A model generated the notes under the pieces. That model made no database searches and was not told the DNA's origin. It saw only the letters and a list, made by a program, of their open reading frames with translations. A stretch of 64,000 nt of DNA from JBJXGV01 sp046160485 (GTDB lineage Bacteria; Orphanbacterota; Orphanbacteria; JBJXGV01), in assembly GCA_046160485.1 (NCBI GenBank), contig JBJXGV010000072.1, positions 102,760 to 166,759 on the forward strand. The letters run 5' to 3'. Both the position numbers and the translations under genes were made by a program. Shown here one piece after another: positions 1 through 7,944 of this stretch (position 1 is its first letter; the number at the start of each line of letters is the position of its first letter).

Positions 1-483
1 TTCGACTTCTCGAACCGCCTCGAGCCGCTATTCGTGCTGTGGCGGCGCAGCGGCTACTGGGCGAACACCCACCCGTGGATGGAAACGATTCTTCCGTGGG
101 AGACGGCCGAGTCGTACATCAACACCGTGCTCCCGCAGTATCCGCCCGCGGCGCTGGGCGGCGGCCACGTGCTCCTCTGGTGCTCGAGCGGCCGCACCTC
201 GAAGACGAAGTTCTTCATGCGCCCGCAGAGCGACTGGGTCGTCGGTTTCGGATTCTTGCCGGGCCTGCCGAAGGATGTGGTCGATCAGATCGTTCCGAAG
301 CTCAACGAGGCGAGCGATCTCTCGATGATGATGGGCGCGAAGCGTTACCTCTCCGGCATCATTCAGTTCGACAAGGAACGCTGGCGCGCGCACTACGGCG
401 ATCTCTGGCCGGAGCTCTGCCGCCTCAAGAAGAAGTACGACCCGAAGGGAATCCTCAACCCCGGGTTTATCGAGTACGACTAG
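1..483 (+). CDS. FAD-linked oxidase, C-terminal part (partial)
   Basis: This reading frame is open from the first base, so the N-terminal FAD-binding half lies outside the window. The visible 160 residues look like the substrate/C-terminal domain of a vanillyl-alcohol-oxidase-type flavoprotein. A segment around residues 17-27 (SGYWANTHPWM) resembles the HPW region of cytokinin-dehydrogenase-like proteins. The tail DPKGILNPGFIEYD is the usual C-terminal signature of FAD-linked oxidases, near the flavin. The enzyme should oxidise a small organic substrate with FAD, but which one cannot be told from this fragment. The last 36 bases recur at 2249-2284 as part of a tandem duplication. A bidirectional hairpin follows the stop. 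The family call is solid; the subfamily is a guess. Confidence 0.8.
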   Translation, partial: FDFSNRLEPLFVLWRRSGYWANTHPWMETILPWETAESYINTVLPQYPPAALGGGHVLLWCSSGRTSKTKFFMRPQSDWVVGFGFLPGLPKDVVDQIVPKLNEASDLSMMMGAKRYLSGIIQFDKERWRAHYGDLWPELCRLKKKYDPKGILNPGFIEYD

Positions 484-535
484 CGGCGCGGATCACGCGC
501 GGCGCGTTCGGCGCGCAGAGGGCGCGGACGGAAAT

Positions 536-568
536 GAAATGGGCGGCTCGCGAGAGCCGCCCGATTTC
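536..568. terminator. Bidirectional intrinsic terminator
   Basis: A perfect 9-bp stem GGGCGGCTC (541-549) and GAGCCGCCC (554-562) encloses a GCGA loop. GAAAT and ATTTC extend the stem, giving A-rich and T-rich flanks on both sides. It sits between two convergent genes, the FAD oxidase and the tagged secreted protein, and can serve both. Confidence 0.85.
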
Positions 569-591
569 GTTTGTAGCGTTGCGTTGGCGAG

Positions 592-1776
592 CTAGCGGTA
601 GAGCCCCTTGATGTTGCCCCAGCTCTTCGTCTCGTTCGCGTTGACGCAAGTGACGTCCGAGCACAACGCGTCCAGGTAGAACGTGCCGCCCAGCGCCTCG
701 CATTCGGCCTGCGTGACATCGTCGACGCAGATGAACTCCGGCGTGCAGCACGCGCCGCGTGGCGGCGGCGGCGTGCACGTGACGGTGTCGCAGTTGGTCC
801 CGCCGCCCTGCGGCGTGCCGCCGGCCGCCGAGCAATCCTCGGGCGGGAGCATCTGGCACGAACCGTCGGCGAAGCAGCACGCCGCGGGATCGTCGCAGTG
901 GCCTGGGCCGATGATGCCGTTGTTGAAGTCGTCGAGCACTTCGGTGAGCGCGCTCGTCGTCGCCGGGGCGAGGAAACCGCCGCCCACCGGCGGAACAACA
1001 AGAGCCCCGATCAGCGCGTCGGCGGCGGCTACGGCGGCGGCGACGTCCGTCGGGTCGGCGCCCATCGCAAGGTTGAGCTTCGTCGCGATGAGCTGGCGCG
1101 AGAGCGAAACAAGTCCGTTGCCCTGAACCGGCTGATTGAGGATGGACAGCAACTCCGCCGCCGTGTAATTGACCGAGCCGAGCGTCAGGCTCGAAACCGG
1201 CCATTCGTCCTCGTGATTCTTCCAGTAGCCCTGGGTAAAGGTGCAGTTCGCGTCCGCGCCGTTGGTGGCCGCGAAAATGTTCTGCGAGTAGGGGCTCTGG
1301 TCCCACCCCGTTGCCGCGTTGGCGAAGACGCAATAAACGTAGTCCGTGCCGTACTCGTGCTCGTCCATCGAGTACGTCACGACCCCCGTCTCGTCCGCGA
1401 TGTCGCCGGGCTGAATCGTGATCGACTCATTCGGACCTAGGAGGAAGGTGCCAGGCTCGCCAGGGAAGTTGTTGAGCGTCGGCTCGCCGACGAACCAGAC
1501 ATCGCCTTGCGCCGCATCGCCGTACTCGTACCACTGCCCGCCATTGGCATTGAAGTCAGCGAGCTTCATCCACCAGAGCGTGAAGCCCCCGGGCGTGCCG
1601 CTCGGGCCGGCGGTCACCGTAAACTCGACGCGCCCGAAACCGGACTCGACCCACGTGAGGGTCGGTGCGTCGAGCTGCGCGGCGAACGCGACGGAGCTTG
1701 CAACGGCGACGAACACCGCTGCCGCGAGCACCGAAGCCCGCGTGCGACGAACGAAAGCGGAAGCGAATGAATTCAT
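592..1776 (-). CDS. Secreted GYWKN/Cys-rich protein with C-terminal WGNIKGLYR tag (paralog A)
   Basis: This is a 394-residue exported protein of unknown function. Residues 1-33 form a signal peptide with an AFA-type cleavage site. Residues about 36-165 form a beta-rich domain with many Trp and Tyr. Residues about 176-292 hold a CTFTQGYWKN domain ending in FNNGIIGPGHC; I know this domain from many secreted proteins of environmental bacteria but know no role for it. Residues 294-376 are two cysteine-rich repeats of the ACC..DGSC...C..GG...C....C type, probably disulfide-bonded. The last ten residues are SWGNIKGLYR, shared with five other proteins here. GGGAGG lies ahead of the ATG and a promoter with a 17-bp spacer lies at 1912-1940, giving a leader of roughly 130 nt. 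It is a tandem paralog of 2391-3572. Surface or extracellular location is inferred. Confidence 0.85.
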   Translation of the reverse strand: MNSFASAFVRRTRASVLAAAVFVAVASSVAFAAQLDAPTLTWVESGFGRVEFTVTAGPSGTPGGFTLWWMKLADFNANGGQWYEYGDAAQGDVWFVGEPTLNNFPGEPGTFLLGPNESITIQPGDIADETGVVTYSMDEHEYGTDYVYCVFANAATGWDQSPYSQNIFAATNGADANCTFTQGYWKNHEDEWPVSSLTLGSVNYTAAELLSILNQPVQGNGLVSLSRQLIATKLNLAMGADPTDVAAAVAAADALIGALVVPPVGGGFLAPATTSALTEVLDDFNNGIIGPGHCDDPAACCFADGSCQMLPPEDCSAAGGTPQGGGTNCDTVTCTPPPPRGACCTPEFICVDDVTQAECEALGGTFYLDALCSDVTCVNANETKSWGNIKGLYR

Positions 1777-1911
1777 AAGCGGCGTACCTCCCTGAGTGAA
1801 CCCGAAGCGAGTCGTCGTTTAGTTCCGCCACGACGACATCCGAAACGGGCAATCCCTGCGCAAAGGCCGAGCGGACGGTGTGAGCGTCTCGGGGCGTCCG
1901 AACGCGAGTAA

Positions 1912-1940
1912 ATCGTATGGGAGGACTTGAGCGCTTTCAA
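1912..1940 (-). promoter_or_regulatory. Sigma-70-type promoter for the 592-1776 gene
   Basis: On the minus strand TTGAAA (1935-1940), 17 bases and TACGAT (1912-1917) form a near-consensus promoter. The duplicated copy keeps the same spacing with different hexamers (3710-3738), which argues that the element is functional. Confidence 0.65.
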
Positions 1941-2034
1941 TGACTTTGTTTCCAGAAAGTGGGGAGGCTGCGGTATCCCGGACGGGCCGGATGGGCCGGC
2001 GCGCGGCTAGGAGGCTGCAATTCTGTCCGTCGGG

Positions 2035-2253
2035 CGAGTGCTGAGGCCTGGCTGCGTTCCTCGAGACGAGCGAGGAAGTCGCCGGGGGTCGCGAGCGTCC
2101 TAAGACGCGTGAGCACGTCAGTGCGCTTGCAGCGCTACGCGACCTGCGCGAGCGTGGCGAGGTCCGCGCCGCCCGCATCGCCATACGTCGCCACAAGCAG
2201 GAAGAAATGACGCGCCGGGAGTCCGTCGATCGCGGCAAACTCGATGCCGGAAT
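2035..2253 (-). pseudogene. ptsN 3' remnant, broken by duplication
   Basis: Read on the minus strand, this stretch encodes a clear but decayed copy of the C-terminal half of the ptsN gene at 3847-4302. It begins GIEFAAIDGLPARHFFLLVA and continues LATLAQVA, then an in-frame TAG, then RCKRTDVLTRL and a diverged tail ending RLEERSQAS. The N-terminal half, including the phosphorylated histidine, is missing because the copy is truncated at the 2249-2253 junction. It cannot make a working enzyme. It is the by-product of the tandem duplication. Confidence 0.88.
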
Positions 2254-2284
2254 CCTTAACCCCCGATTTGTCGAGTACGACTAG
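2249..2284 (+). pseudogene. FAD oxidase 3' remnant
   Basis: Eleven codons plus TAG encode GILNPRFVEYD. This matches the GILNPGFIEYD terminus of the oxidase that ends at 483. It is the left edge of duplication copy B and has no start codon. Confidence 0.85.
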
Positions 2285-2333
2285 CCGAGCGCGGCGCGCG
2301 GTGTCTTCGGCGCGCGAAGCGCGTGAATGAAAA

Positions 2334-2368
2334 CGAAACGGGCGGCTTGCGAGAGCCGCCCGAATTCG
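2334..2368. terminator. Terminator hairpin, copy B
   Basis: GGGCGGCT (2340-2347) pairs with AGCCGCCC (2354-2361) around a six-base loop. CGAA and TTCG flanks extend the pairing and a short T-rich end follows. It is the duplicated counterpart of the hairpin at 536-568 and lies just past the stop of the 2391-3572 gene. Confidence 0.75.
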
Positions 2369-2390
2369 TTTCTAGCGTAGCGCCGGCGAG

Positions 2391-3572
2391 TTAGCGGTAG
2401 AGCCCCTTGATGTGGCCCCAGCTCTGCGGCTCGGTCGGGTTGACGCAGATGATGTCTTCGCACTTCTTCGCTTCGTACCAGACTCCGCCGCGCGCGCTGC
2501 AATCCGTTTCGCTTATCTCTTCGACGCATTCGTAGGTCGGCGTGCAGCAGGCGCCGAGACGCGGCGGCGTGCACGTCGTCGTGTCGCACTTCGTCCCGCC
2601 TCCCTGAGGCGTCCCGCCCTCGTTGGTGCAATCCTCGGGCGGAACATCCTTGCAATCGCCGTCGGGGTAGCAGCACGCAACGGGATCGCCGCAGTGGCCT
2701 GGGCCGATGATGCCGTTGTTGAAGTCGTCGAGCACTTCGGTGAACGCGCTCGTGGTGGCCGGGGCGAGATAGCCGCTGCCGACCGGCGGAACGACGAGAG
2801 CGCCGATCAACGCGTCAGCAGCGACGACGGTCGGGGCGACGTCGGTCGGGTCGGCACCCATGGCGAGATTGAGCTTCGTCGCGATCAGTTGGCGCGACAT
2901 AGAAACGAGGCCGTTCCCTTGGACGGACTGCCGAAGAATCGACATCAACTGCGCAGCCGTGTAACTGACCGAGCCGAGCGTCAAGCTCGAAACCGGCCAC
3001 TCTTCCGGCTTGTTCTTCCAGTAGCCCTGCGTAAAGGTGCAGTTCGCATCCGCACCATTGGTGGTCGCGGAACTGTTCGTCGAGTAGCCGCTCTGGTCCC
3101 ACCCCGTCGCCGCATTCGCGTAAACGCAGTAGACGTAGTCCGTGCCGTACTCGTGCTCGTCGAACGAGTAGGAGACGAGTCCCGTCTCGTCCGCAATGTC
3201 GCCAGGTTGAATCGTAATCGACTCGTTCGGACCGAGAAGGAACGTGCCGGGCTCGCCGGGGAAGTTGTTGAGCGTGGGCTGGCCGACGAACCAGGCGTCG
3301 CCCTGCGCCGGATTGCCGTACTCGTACCACTGCCCGCCATTGGCCTCGAAGTCGGCGCGCTTCATCCACCAGAGGGTAAAGCCCCCGGGCGTGCCTGTTG
3401 CGCCGGCTGTGACGACGAGGTCGACGCGGCCGTAGCCAGACTCGACATATGTGAGTGTCGGTGCGTCGAGCTCTGCGGCGACGGCGACGGAACACGCGGC
3501 CATGACGAGGATCGCTGCCGTGAGCGCGGCAGCCCGCGTGCGACGAACGAAAATGGAAGCCAAAGAGTCCAT
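2391..3572 (-). CDS. Secreted GYWKN/Cys-rich protein with C-terminal WGHIKGLYR tag (paralog B)
   Basis: This 393-residue protein is the second copy of the duplicated gene and aligns along its whole length with 592-1776. It has a signal peptide at about 1-33, the Trp/Tyr-rich N-terminal domain, the CTFTQGYWKN domain at about 175-292, two cysteine-rich repeats (ACCYPDGDC and GACCTPTYEC types), and the tail SWGHIKGLYR. Substitutions concentrate in the cysteine-rich repeats and linkers, while the GYWKN domain and the tail are nearly unchanged. That suggests both copies are under selection. GGGAGG precedes the ATG and a promoter is seen at 3710-3738. The function is unknown. Confidence 0.85.
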   Translation of the reverse strand: MDSLASIFVRRTRAAALTAAILVMAACSVAVAAELDAPTLTYVESGYGRVDLVVTAGATGTPGGFTLWWMKRADFEANGGQWYEYGNPAQGDAWFVGQPTLNNFPGEPGTFLLGPNESITIQPGDIADETGLVSYSFDEHEYGTDYVYCVYANAATGWDQSGYSTNSSATTNGADANCTFTQGYWKNKPEEWPVSSLTLGSVSYTAAQLMSILRQSVQGNGLVSMSRQLIATKLNLAMGADPTDVAPTVVAADALIGALVVPPVGSGYLAPATTSAFTEVLDDFNNGIIGPGHCGDPVACCYPDGDCKDVPPEDCTNEGGTPQGGGTKCDTTTCTPPRLGACCTPTYECVEEISETDCSARGGVWYEAKKCEDIICVNPTEPQSWGHIKGLYR

Positions 3573-3709
3573 AGTGACTTACCTCCCAGGGTGAATCAGA
3601 TGTGAATCATCGCTGAGACCCGTCACGAGCCCATGCGAACAGAGAGGTTCCTGCGCAGAGGCCGTTCGGGTCGCTTTTGAGCATTTCGGGGCGTTACAAA
3701 CGCACGCGT

Positions 3710-3738
3710 AGGATATCGGATCGTCTGCGTGTTTGCAA
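3710..3738 (-). promoter_or_regulatory. Sigma-70-type promoter for the 2391-3572 gene
   Basis: TTGCAA (3733-3738), 17 bases and TATCCT (3710-3715) read on the minus strand. Position and spacing match the promoter of the paralog at 1912-1940. Confidence 0.65.
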
Positions 3739-3846
3739 TGACTTAGTTTCTGGAAGCCATGGCTCGTTGCGGTATTACGGAGCCGCGACCGAACCGGCGG
3801 ACGGTCGCGGCGCGGCGCGGCGCGGCACGCCGATCCGTAAGGCGCG

Positions 3847-4302
3847 CTAGACCGGGTTGCGCTCCTCGAGGAGCGCGAGAAACTCGTCGGCCGTGGCGAG
3901 GGTTTCGAGACGCGCGAGCACGCCGGTGCGCTTGCAGAGCTGGGCGACCTGCGCGAGCGTGGTGAGGTACGCGCCGCCCGCATCGCCATGCGGCGCCACG
4001 ATCAGGAAGAAGTGGCGTGCCGGGAGTCCGTCGATCGCGGCAAACTCGATGCCGGAATTCTTGCGGCCGTACGCGATGTGGAGGCGGTCGACGTCGTTCG
4101 TGCGGCAATGGGGAATCGCGACGCGTTCGCCGATGCCCGTCGAGCCGATCGATTCGCGATCGACGATCGCGGCGAGTATTCGCGAGGCGGCGGGCTCGCC
4201 GAGCGCGAGGAGCGCGACGAGTTCGCCGAGCACGTCGTCCCGATTCTCTGATTTCAGTTCGAGCGCGATGCGGCTGCGGTCGAACGATTCCCGAATACGC
4301 AT
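3847..4302 (-). CDS. ptsN: PTS EIIA-type (PtsN-like) regulatory protein
   Basis: This 151-residue protein is a single PTS EIIA domain of the fructose/mannitol (type 2) class, the usual length for PtsN. The phosphorylation site is His65 in GIGERVAIPHCR. The following segment GIEFAAIDGLPARHFFLIVAP is the typical core strand region. Such stand-alone EIIA proteins accept phosphate from HPr/NPr and act as regulators, often in nitrogen or potassium control, and do not transport sugar. No sugar permease is near, which fits a regulatory role. The ATG at 4302 is preceded by TGATATTTT only six bases away, so the mRNA is probably leaderless. Part of its 3' half was duplicated to 2035-2253. Confidence 0.88.
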   Translation of the reverse strand: MRIRESFDRSRIALELKSENRDDVLGELVALLALGEPAASRILAAIVDRESIGSTGIGERVAIPHCRTNDVDRLHIAYGRKNSGIEFAAIDGLPARHFFLIVAPHGDAGGAYLTTLAQVAQLCKRTGVLARLETLATADEFLALLEERNPV

Positions 4303-4308
4303 CGCGCG

Positions 4309-4317
4309 AAAATATCA
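4309..4317 (-). promoter_or_regulatory. Extended -10 of a leaderless ptsN promoter
   Basis: The minus strand reads TGA-TATTTT, then CGCGCG, then the ATG. With six bases between the hexamer and the start codon, transcription should begin at or next to the A of ATG. Confidence 0.5.
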
Positions 4318-4381
4318 CAGTGCGGGGCGCGGAATCGAGCGGACTCTCGCGAGCGGCGGGCCGTGCATGCGTCGCGGCGCC

Positions 4382-6580
4382 TCATGCGACGTCGTGGTAG
4401 CTCGGACGCGGCGCGGCGCCGTCGTCGCGGTAGCGGGCGCCCCACCAGTCGCGCAGCGCCGCGAGCGTCGCCGCGGCGCGCGGCTCGCCAGCAGCCTCGC
4501 CCGTGCGCAGCGACTTCATGACGTCGCGCGCGCGCTCGAGCAGCGCCTCGTCGCGCGCAAGATCAGCGATCTCGAGATCGAGAAACCCGCTTTGGCGGAC
4601 GCCGGAGAACTCGCCGGGGCCGCGCAGGGCGAGGTCGCGGTCGGCGATCTCGAATCCGTCGGTCGTCGCCAGCATCGCCGCGAGGCGCCCTTCGGCCTTC
4701 GCGGTGAGCGGGCCGTGCGCGAAAAGAAGACACGACGATGCCTCGGCGCCGCGGCCGACGCGACCGCGCAATTGGTGAAGCGCCGCGAGCCCGAAGCGTT
4801 CGGCGTGCTCGATGCCGATCGCGACAGCGCGAGGATTGTCGATGCCGACCTCCACGACGCTCGTGCCGAGGAGGAGCCGCACGTCGCCCGCGGCGAAAGC
4901 GTCCATCGCGCGCGCGCGTTCCGCTTCCGGCATCGCGCCGTGCACAAGCGCCATCGGGATCCCGCGCATGTACGGATCGCGCAGCTTCTCGTACGCGCGC
5001 GTCACGCTGACGATCTCGCGGTCGTCCCCCTCCTCGATGAGCGGAAACACGAGGTACGCTTGCTTGCCGTCGCGCAGAAGTTCGCGCAGTCGTTCGTAGC
5101 CGTTGCGGCGTTCGCGGTCGCGAAACGCGAGCGTCTCGATCGGAATGCGCCCAGGCGGGCGGTCGCGAATCACCGTCGTTTGGAGATCGCCATAGAGCGC
5201 CATTGCGAGCGTGCGCGGGATCGGCGTCGCGGAGACGACGAGAAGGTTCGGCTCCGCGGGCTCGTGCGCCCCGCGCGACTTCTCGCGCAGACGCGCGCGC
5301 TGCGCGACGCCGAAACGCTGCTGCTCGTCGATGACGCCCAGACCAAGCCGGCGGAAGCGCACCTCCTTCACGAGGAGCGCGTGCGTTCCGACGACGAGGT
5401 CGAGACCGCCGGATGCGAGCGCGGCGCGAATCGCGGCGCGCTCCGGCGCGGGCGTCGTACCGAGAAGGAGTGCGACGCGGACGCCGAGCGGAGCAAGCTC
5501 GCGCGAGAGAAGCGTGGCATGTTGGCGCGCGAGCAATTCCGTCGGCGCCAGAAGCGCGCCCTGCGCGCCCGCCTCGACCGCGCGCAGGAGCGCGGCGACG
5601 AACACGGCCGTCTTCCCGCAGCCGACATCGCCCATGAGGAGGCGATTCATCGAACGCGGCGCGGCGAGGTCGGAGAGCAAATCGTCGAGCGCGGAGCGCT
5701 GCCCCGCCGTAAGCGCGAACGGAAGCGCCGCGAGATAGCGCTCGACGAGCCCGCCGGCGTGCGCGGGATCGCGCGGCTTCGAGTACGACGACGACTCGGG
5801 TGCGCACGCCACCGGCCGCGTCGTCTCGCCGAAGCGCTCCTGCAAGAGAAGCAGCTCGTCGAACGCGATGCGGCGGCGCGCGAGTTCGGCCTCCTCGATG
5901 GAGAGGGGAAAGTGGAGCGCACGAAGCGCATTTTCGAGCGTCATGACGCTAGGCGGAAGAAGCGACGCGTCGAGCGGATCGCGCAGCCCCGCGCGGCCGA
6001 GACGTTCGAGTGCGCGCTCGAGGAGGCGCCCGATCATGCGCTCGCTCACGCCGACGCTCGTGCGGTGCGACGCGCGCGGCGGCAGAACGCCATCCTCTTC
6101 CGGAATCGGCGCCTCGGAAATCTCGAAATCCGGATGCGCGAGTTGCAGGGCGTCGCCCCGTTTCGTGACGCGCCCGGCGGCGCGCATCCACGCGCCTTTC
6201 GCGAGCGACTCCGCCAGCCACGCGACGCCGAACCAAACGCACGCGACCCGGCCCGAGGCGTCCTCGATCGTCGCCTCGGCGGCGCGGCGGCCGCGGCGCC
6301 AACCAAGCCGGCGCGTCGCGACGATGCGCCCCACCACATGCACGCGTTCCCCGACGGAGATTTCCGCGATCGCGCGGCGCATCCCCCACTCTTGGTAGGC
6401 GCGCGGCGCGTGGAGAACGAGATCGCGAGCGGTCACGAGCCCGAGCCGCGCGAGTTTCTCCGCGCGCGACGGACCGATGCCCGGTTCGCCCTCGAGCGCG
6501 CCATCGAGCACCGTGCGCACGTCGGTCGCCGCATCCGCGCGCGAGTCGGCGTCGCGCGCGCTCACGGTGTCCACGTCCAT
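4382..6580 (-). CDS. recG: ATP-dependent DNA helicase RecG
   Basis: RecG unwinds and remodels branched DNA such as Holliday junctions and stalled forks. The 732-residue product starts MDVDTVSARD and has a wedge/OB-fold region (about residues 20-260; VHVVGRIVATRR). The helicase core follows, with Walker A LMGDVGCGKTAVF, Walker B/DEAH-box variant VIDEQQRFG, motif III VVSATPIPRTLAMAL and motif VI HQLRGRVGRG, then the RecG C-terminal wedge-interacting tail. The frame stays open to 7009, but that extra stretch overlaps the Wzi-like gene by hundreds of bases and has no RecG similarity, so I start at 6580. It overlaps the upstream gene by 19 bp, which suggests co-translation. Confidence 0.95.
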   Translation of the reverse strand: MDVDTVSARDADSRADAATDVRTVLDGALEGEPGIGPSRAEKLARLGLVTARDLVLHAPRAYQEWGMRRAIAEISVGERVHVVGRIVATRRLGWRRGRRAAEATIEDASGRVACVWFGVAWLAESLAKGAWMRAAGRVTKRGDALQLAHPDFEISEAPIPEEDGVLPPRASHRTSVGVSERMIGRLLERALERLGRAGLRDPLDASLLPPSVMTLENALRALHFPLSIEEAELARRRIAFDELLLLQERFGETTRPVACAPESSSYSKPRDPAHAGGLVERYLAALPFALTAGQRSALDDLLSDLAAPRSMNRLLMGDVGCGKTAVFVAALLRAVEAGAQGALLAPTELLARQHATLLSRELAPLGVRVALLLGTTPAPERAAIRAALASGGLDLVVGTHALLVKEVRFRRLGLGVIDEQQRFGVAQRARLREKSRGAHEPAEPNLLVVSATPIPRTLAMALYGDLQTTVIRDRPPGRIPIETLAFRDRERRNGYERLRELLRDGKQAYLVFPLIEEGDDREIVSVTRAYEKLRDPYMRGIPMALVHGAMPEAERARAMDAFAAGDVRLLLGTSVVEVGIDNPRAVAIGIEHAERFGLAALHQLRGRVGRGAEASSCLLFAHGPLTAKAEGRLAAMLATTDGFEIADRDLALRGPGEFSGVRQSGFLDLEIADLARDEALLERARDVMKSLRTGEAAGEPRAAATLAALRDWWGARYRDDGAAPRPSYHDVA

Positions 6581-7899
6581 CGCAGGGAGACGCGCCGCCG
6601 CTCGATCGCACCGAGCCGCGCGGTCGGCCAATCGTTCCCCCAGCGCAAGAGAATGTCGGCAGCGAGAGCGGCGCGGCCGCGCGTCCACAAGTTCTCCGCG
6701 CTCGCGGCGACGCTCCACTCGGTCGCCGGCTGCTCGCGCTCGGTGAAGAGCGCCCCGCGGCGATCGGCGAGCGCGCGCAGCCGCCGTCCGCGCGGCAACG
6801 GCGCCGCGAGCGCAAGCGTCGCGTCGTTCGCGTCCGAGCCCATGTGATGCCCGAGAATCACGCCGCGATACCGGTAGCCGGTGCGATAGATCGAATGCTC
6901 GTACCACGGCGCGGTGTCCTTTCGGTTCACCGCGAGTTCTGCGTGAACCTCCCACTCGCCGCGCCACACGGTCAGTCCCGTCGCGATCCCGGGGTTCTGC
7001 GGAATCCAATCATCGAGGTTGTCGTCGCCGGCGTACTCGTAGAACGCTCGGACGCCGCCGTCGTCGATGCGCGCGCCGTCGATCCACCGCGCGAGGAACA
7101 GATCGGGCCGCACGACGAACGCGATCGCGGCGAGTTGGTCGGAAAGGTTTTCGTCGGGATCGGTCGAGTTTTCGCTGCCGCGCGCGAAGAGCAGATCCGC
7201 GAGGCTCTCCCACGACACGCGGAAGCCGCGGCCCTCGCCGCCGAACATCATCGTGCGGTGCAAATCGATCTGGAGCCAGTCGCTCCACTCGCTCACGACG
7301 TAGAGCACGCCGAGGTTCGGATTCGGATAGTCGCGGTCGCGCTCGCGCAGCCACGCGACCGCCGCGCCGCCGCGAACGCCGCGGAGCGCGCGCAAAAGCG
7401 GCAGCGTGTTCGCGGTCGAGCCGCCGCCGTGCGCATGGACCAGATCGAGAGGATGCGCGTTGTTGGAGAGAAGAAGCGAACCGTATCGCGCCGGGCCGAG
7501 CCAGAGCCGCGTGCGGCCGAGATCGAGGTGCGCGCCGCCGGCCTGAAGCGTGAGGAGCGCTTCGAGCCACGTCGCGCGCGCGTCGCCCCCTGCGAGCGAG
7601 AGGCGCGGCCGCAGCGCGAACCCCGCGTGCGAGCCCGCGCGCGCGGCGGCGCCCGCCTCGATCGTCGCGGCGAGCCCTTGGCGCGCGGGATCGCCGTCGT
7701 GATTGCGCCAGAGCGCCGAGCGTCCGCCCTCGATGTCGGAAGCGTGAATCGCAGCCTCGGCGGAGTCGGCGCGCACCGTGATGCCCGCGCGCGCGGGCGC
7801 ATCGCACGCGAAGAACGCCGCGCAGATTGCCGCGACGCGAAGCAGCGCCTCACGAGGCGACAACGCACGCATCAGCAGTCTCGAGAAAACTCGCGCCAT
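6562..7899 (-). CDS. Wzi-like capsule-assembly outer-membrane protein
   Basis: This 445-residue protein has an N-terminal export signal (residues about 10-39, ending APARA) and then long amphipathic beta segments rich in Trp, Tyr and Arg up to a C-terminal aromatic residue region (RVSLRWTWTP), as in outer-membrane barrels. The segment RTGYRYRGVILGHHMGSDAND closely resembles the conserved G..LGH..G.DA signature of the capsule-assembly Wzi family, which anchors polysaccharide at the cell surface. The polysaccharide genes at 33-42 kb would give it a partner. No good Shine-Dalgarno sequence is seen. Met10 is an alternative start. Confidence 0.75.
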   Translation of the reverse strand: MARVFSRLLMRALSPREALLRVAAICAAFFACDAPARAGITVRADSAEAAIHASDIEGGRSALWRNHDGDPARQGLAATIEAGAAARAGSHAGFALRPRLSLAGGDARATWLEALLTLQAGGAHLDLGRTRLWLGPARYGSLLLSNNAHPLDLVHAHGGGSTANTLPLLRALRGVRGGAAVAWLRERDRDYPNPNLGVLYVVSEWSDWLQIDLHRTMMFGGEGRGFRVSWESLADLLFARGSENSTDPDENLSDQLAAIAFVVRPDLFLARWIDGARIDDGGVRAFYEYAGDDNLDDWIPQNPGIATGLTVWRGEWEVHAELAVNRKDTAPWYEHSIYRTGYRYRGVILGHHMGSDANDATLALAAPLPRGRRLRALADRRGALFTEREQPATEWSVAASAENLWTRGRAALAADILLRWGNDWPTARLGAIERRRVSLRWTWTP

Positions 7900-7944
7900 G
7901 GTGTTCGAGGGTGCGGCGCGAACGGTGCGCCGCGCGCGTAATCG

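Larger units (their letters stand above)
448..2253. repeat. Tandem duplication, copy A (about 1.8 kb)
   Basis: Copy A runs from the last codons of the FAD oxidase through the secreted protein at 592-1776, its promoter region and a broken ptsN 3' part. Copy B (2249 to about 4058) repeats this order at an offset of roughly 1,800 bases: stop codons at 592 and 2391, start codons at 1776 and 3572, terminators at 541 and 2340. The join lies in GGAAT at 2249-2253, a pentamer present at both parental sites (448-452 and 4054-4058). The copies have diverged clearly, so the event is not recent. Confidence 0.88.
2249..4058. repeat. Tandem duplication, copy B
   Basis: Copy B holds the 36-base FAD-oxidase remnant, the second secreted paralog, its promoter and the part of intact ptsN that was duplicated. 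Matching landmarks outside the coding regions include the CCTGCGCA.AGGCCG block (1854 and 3651 areas) and CAATGACTT.GTTTC (1938 and 3736 areas). The homology therefore covers the whole unit and not only the genes. Confidence 0.85.

Noticed and set aside
3857..6847. A 996-codon open frame on the plus strand
   Set aside because: It is antisense to recG and ptsN, is extremely rich in Arg/Ala/Glu, and has no domain. High-GC coding sequence often leaves such shadow frames.
6581..7009. N-terminal extension of RecG
   Set aside because: The frame is open, but the extra residues overlap the Wzi-like gene and do not resemble RecG.
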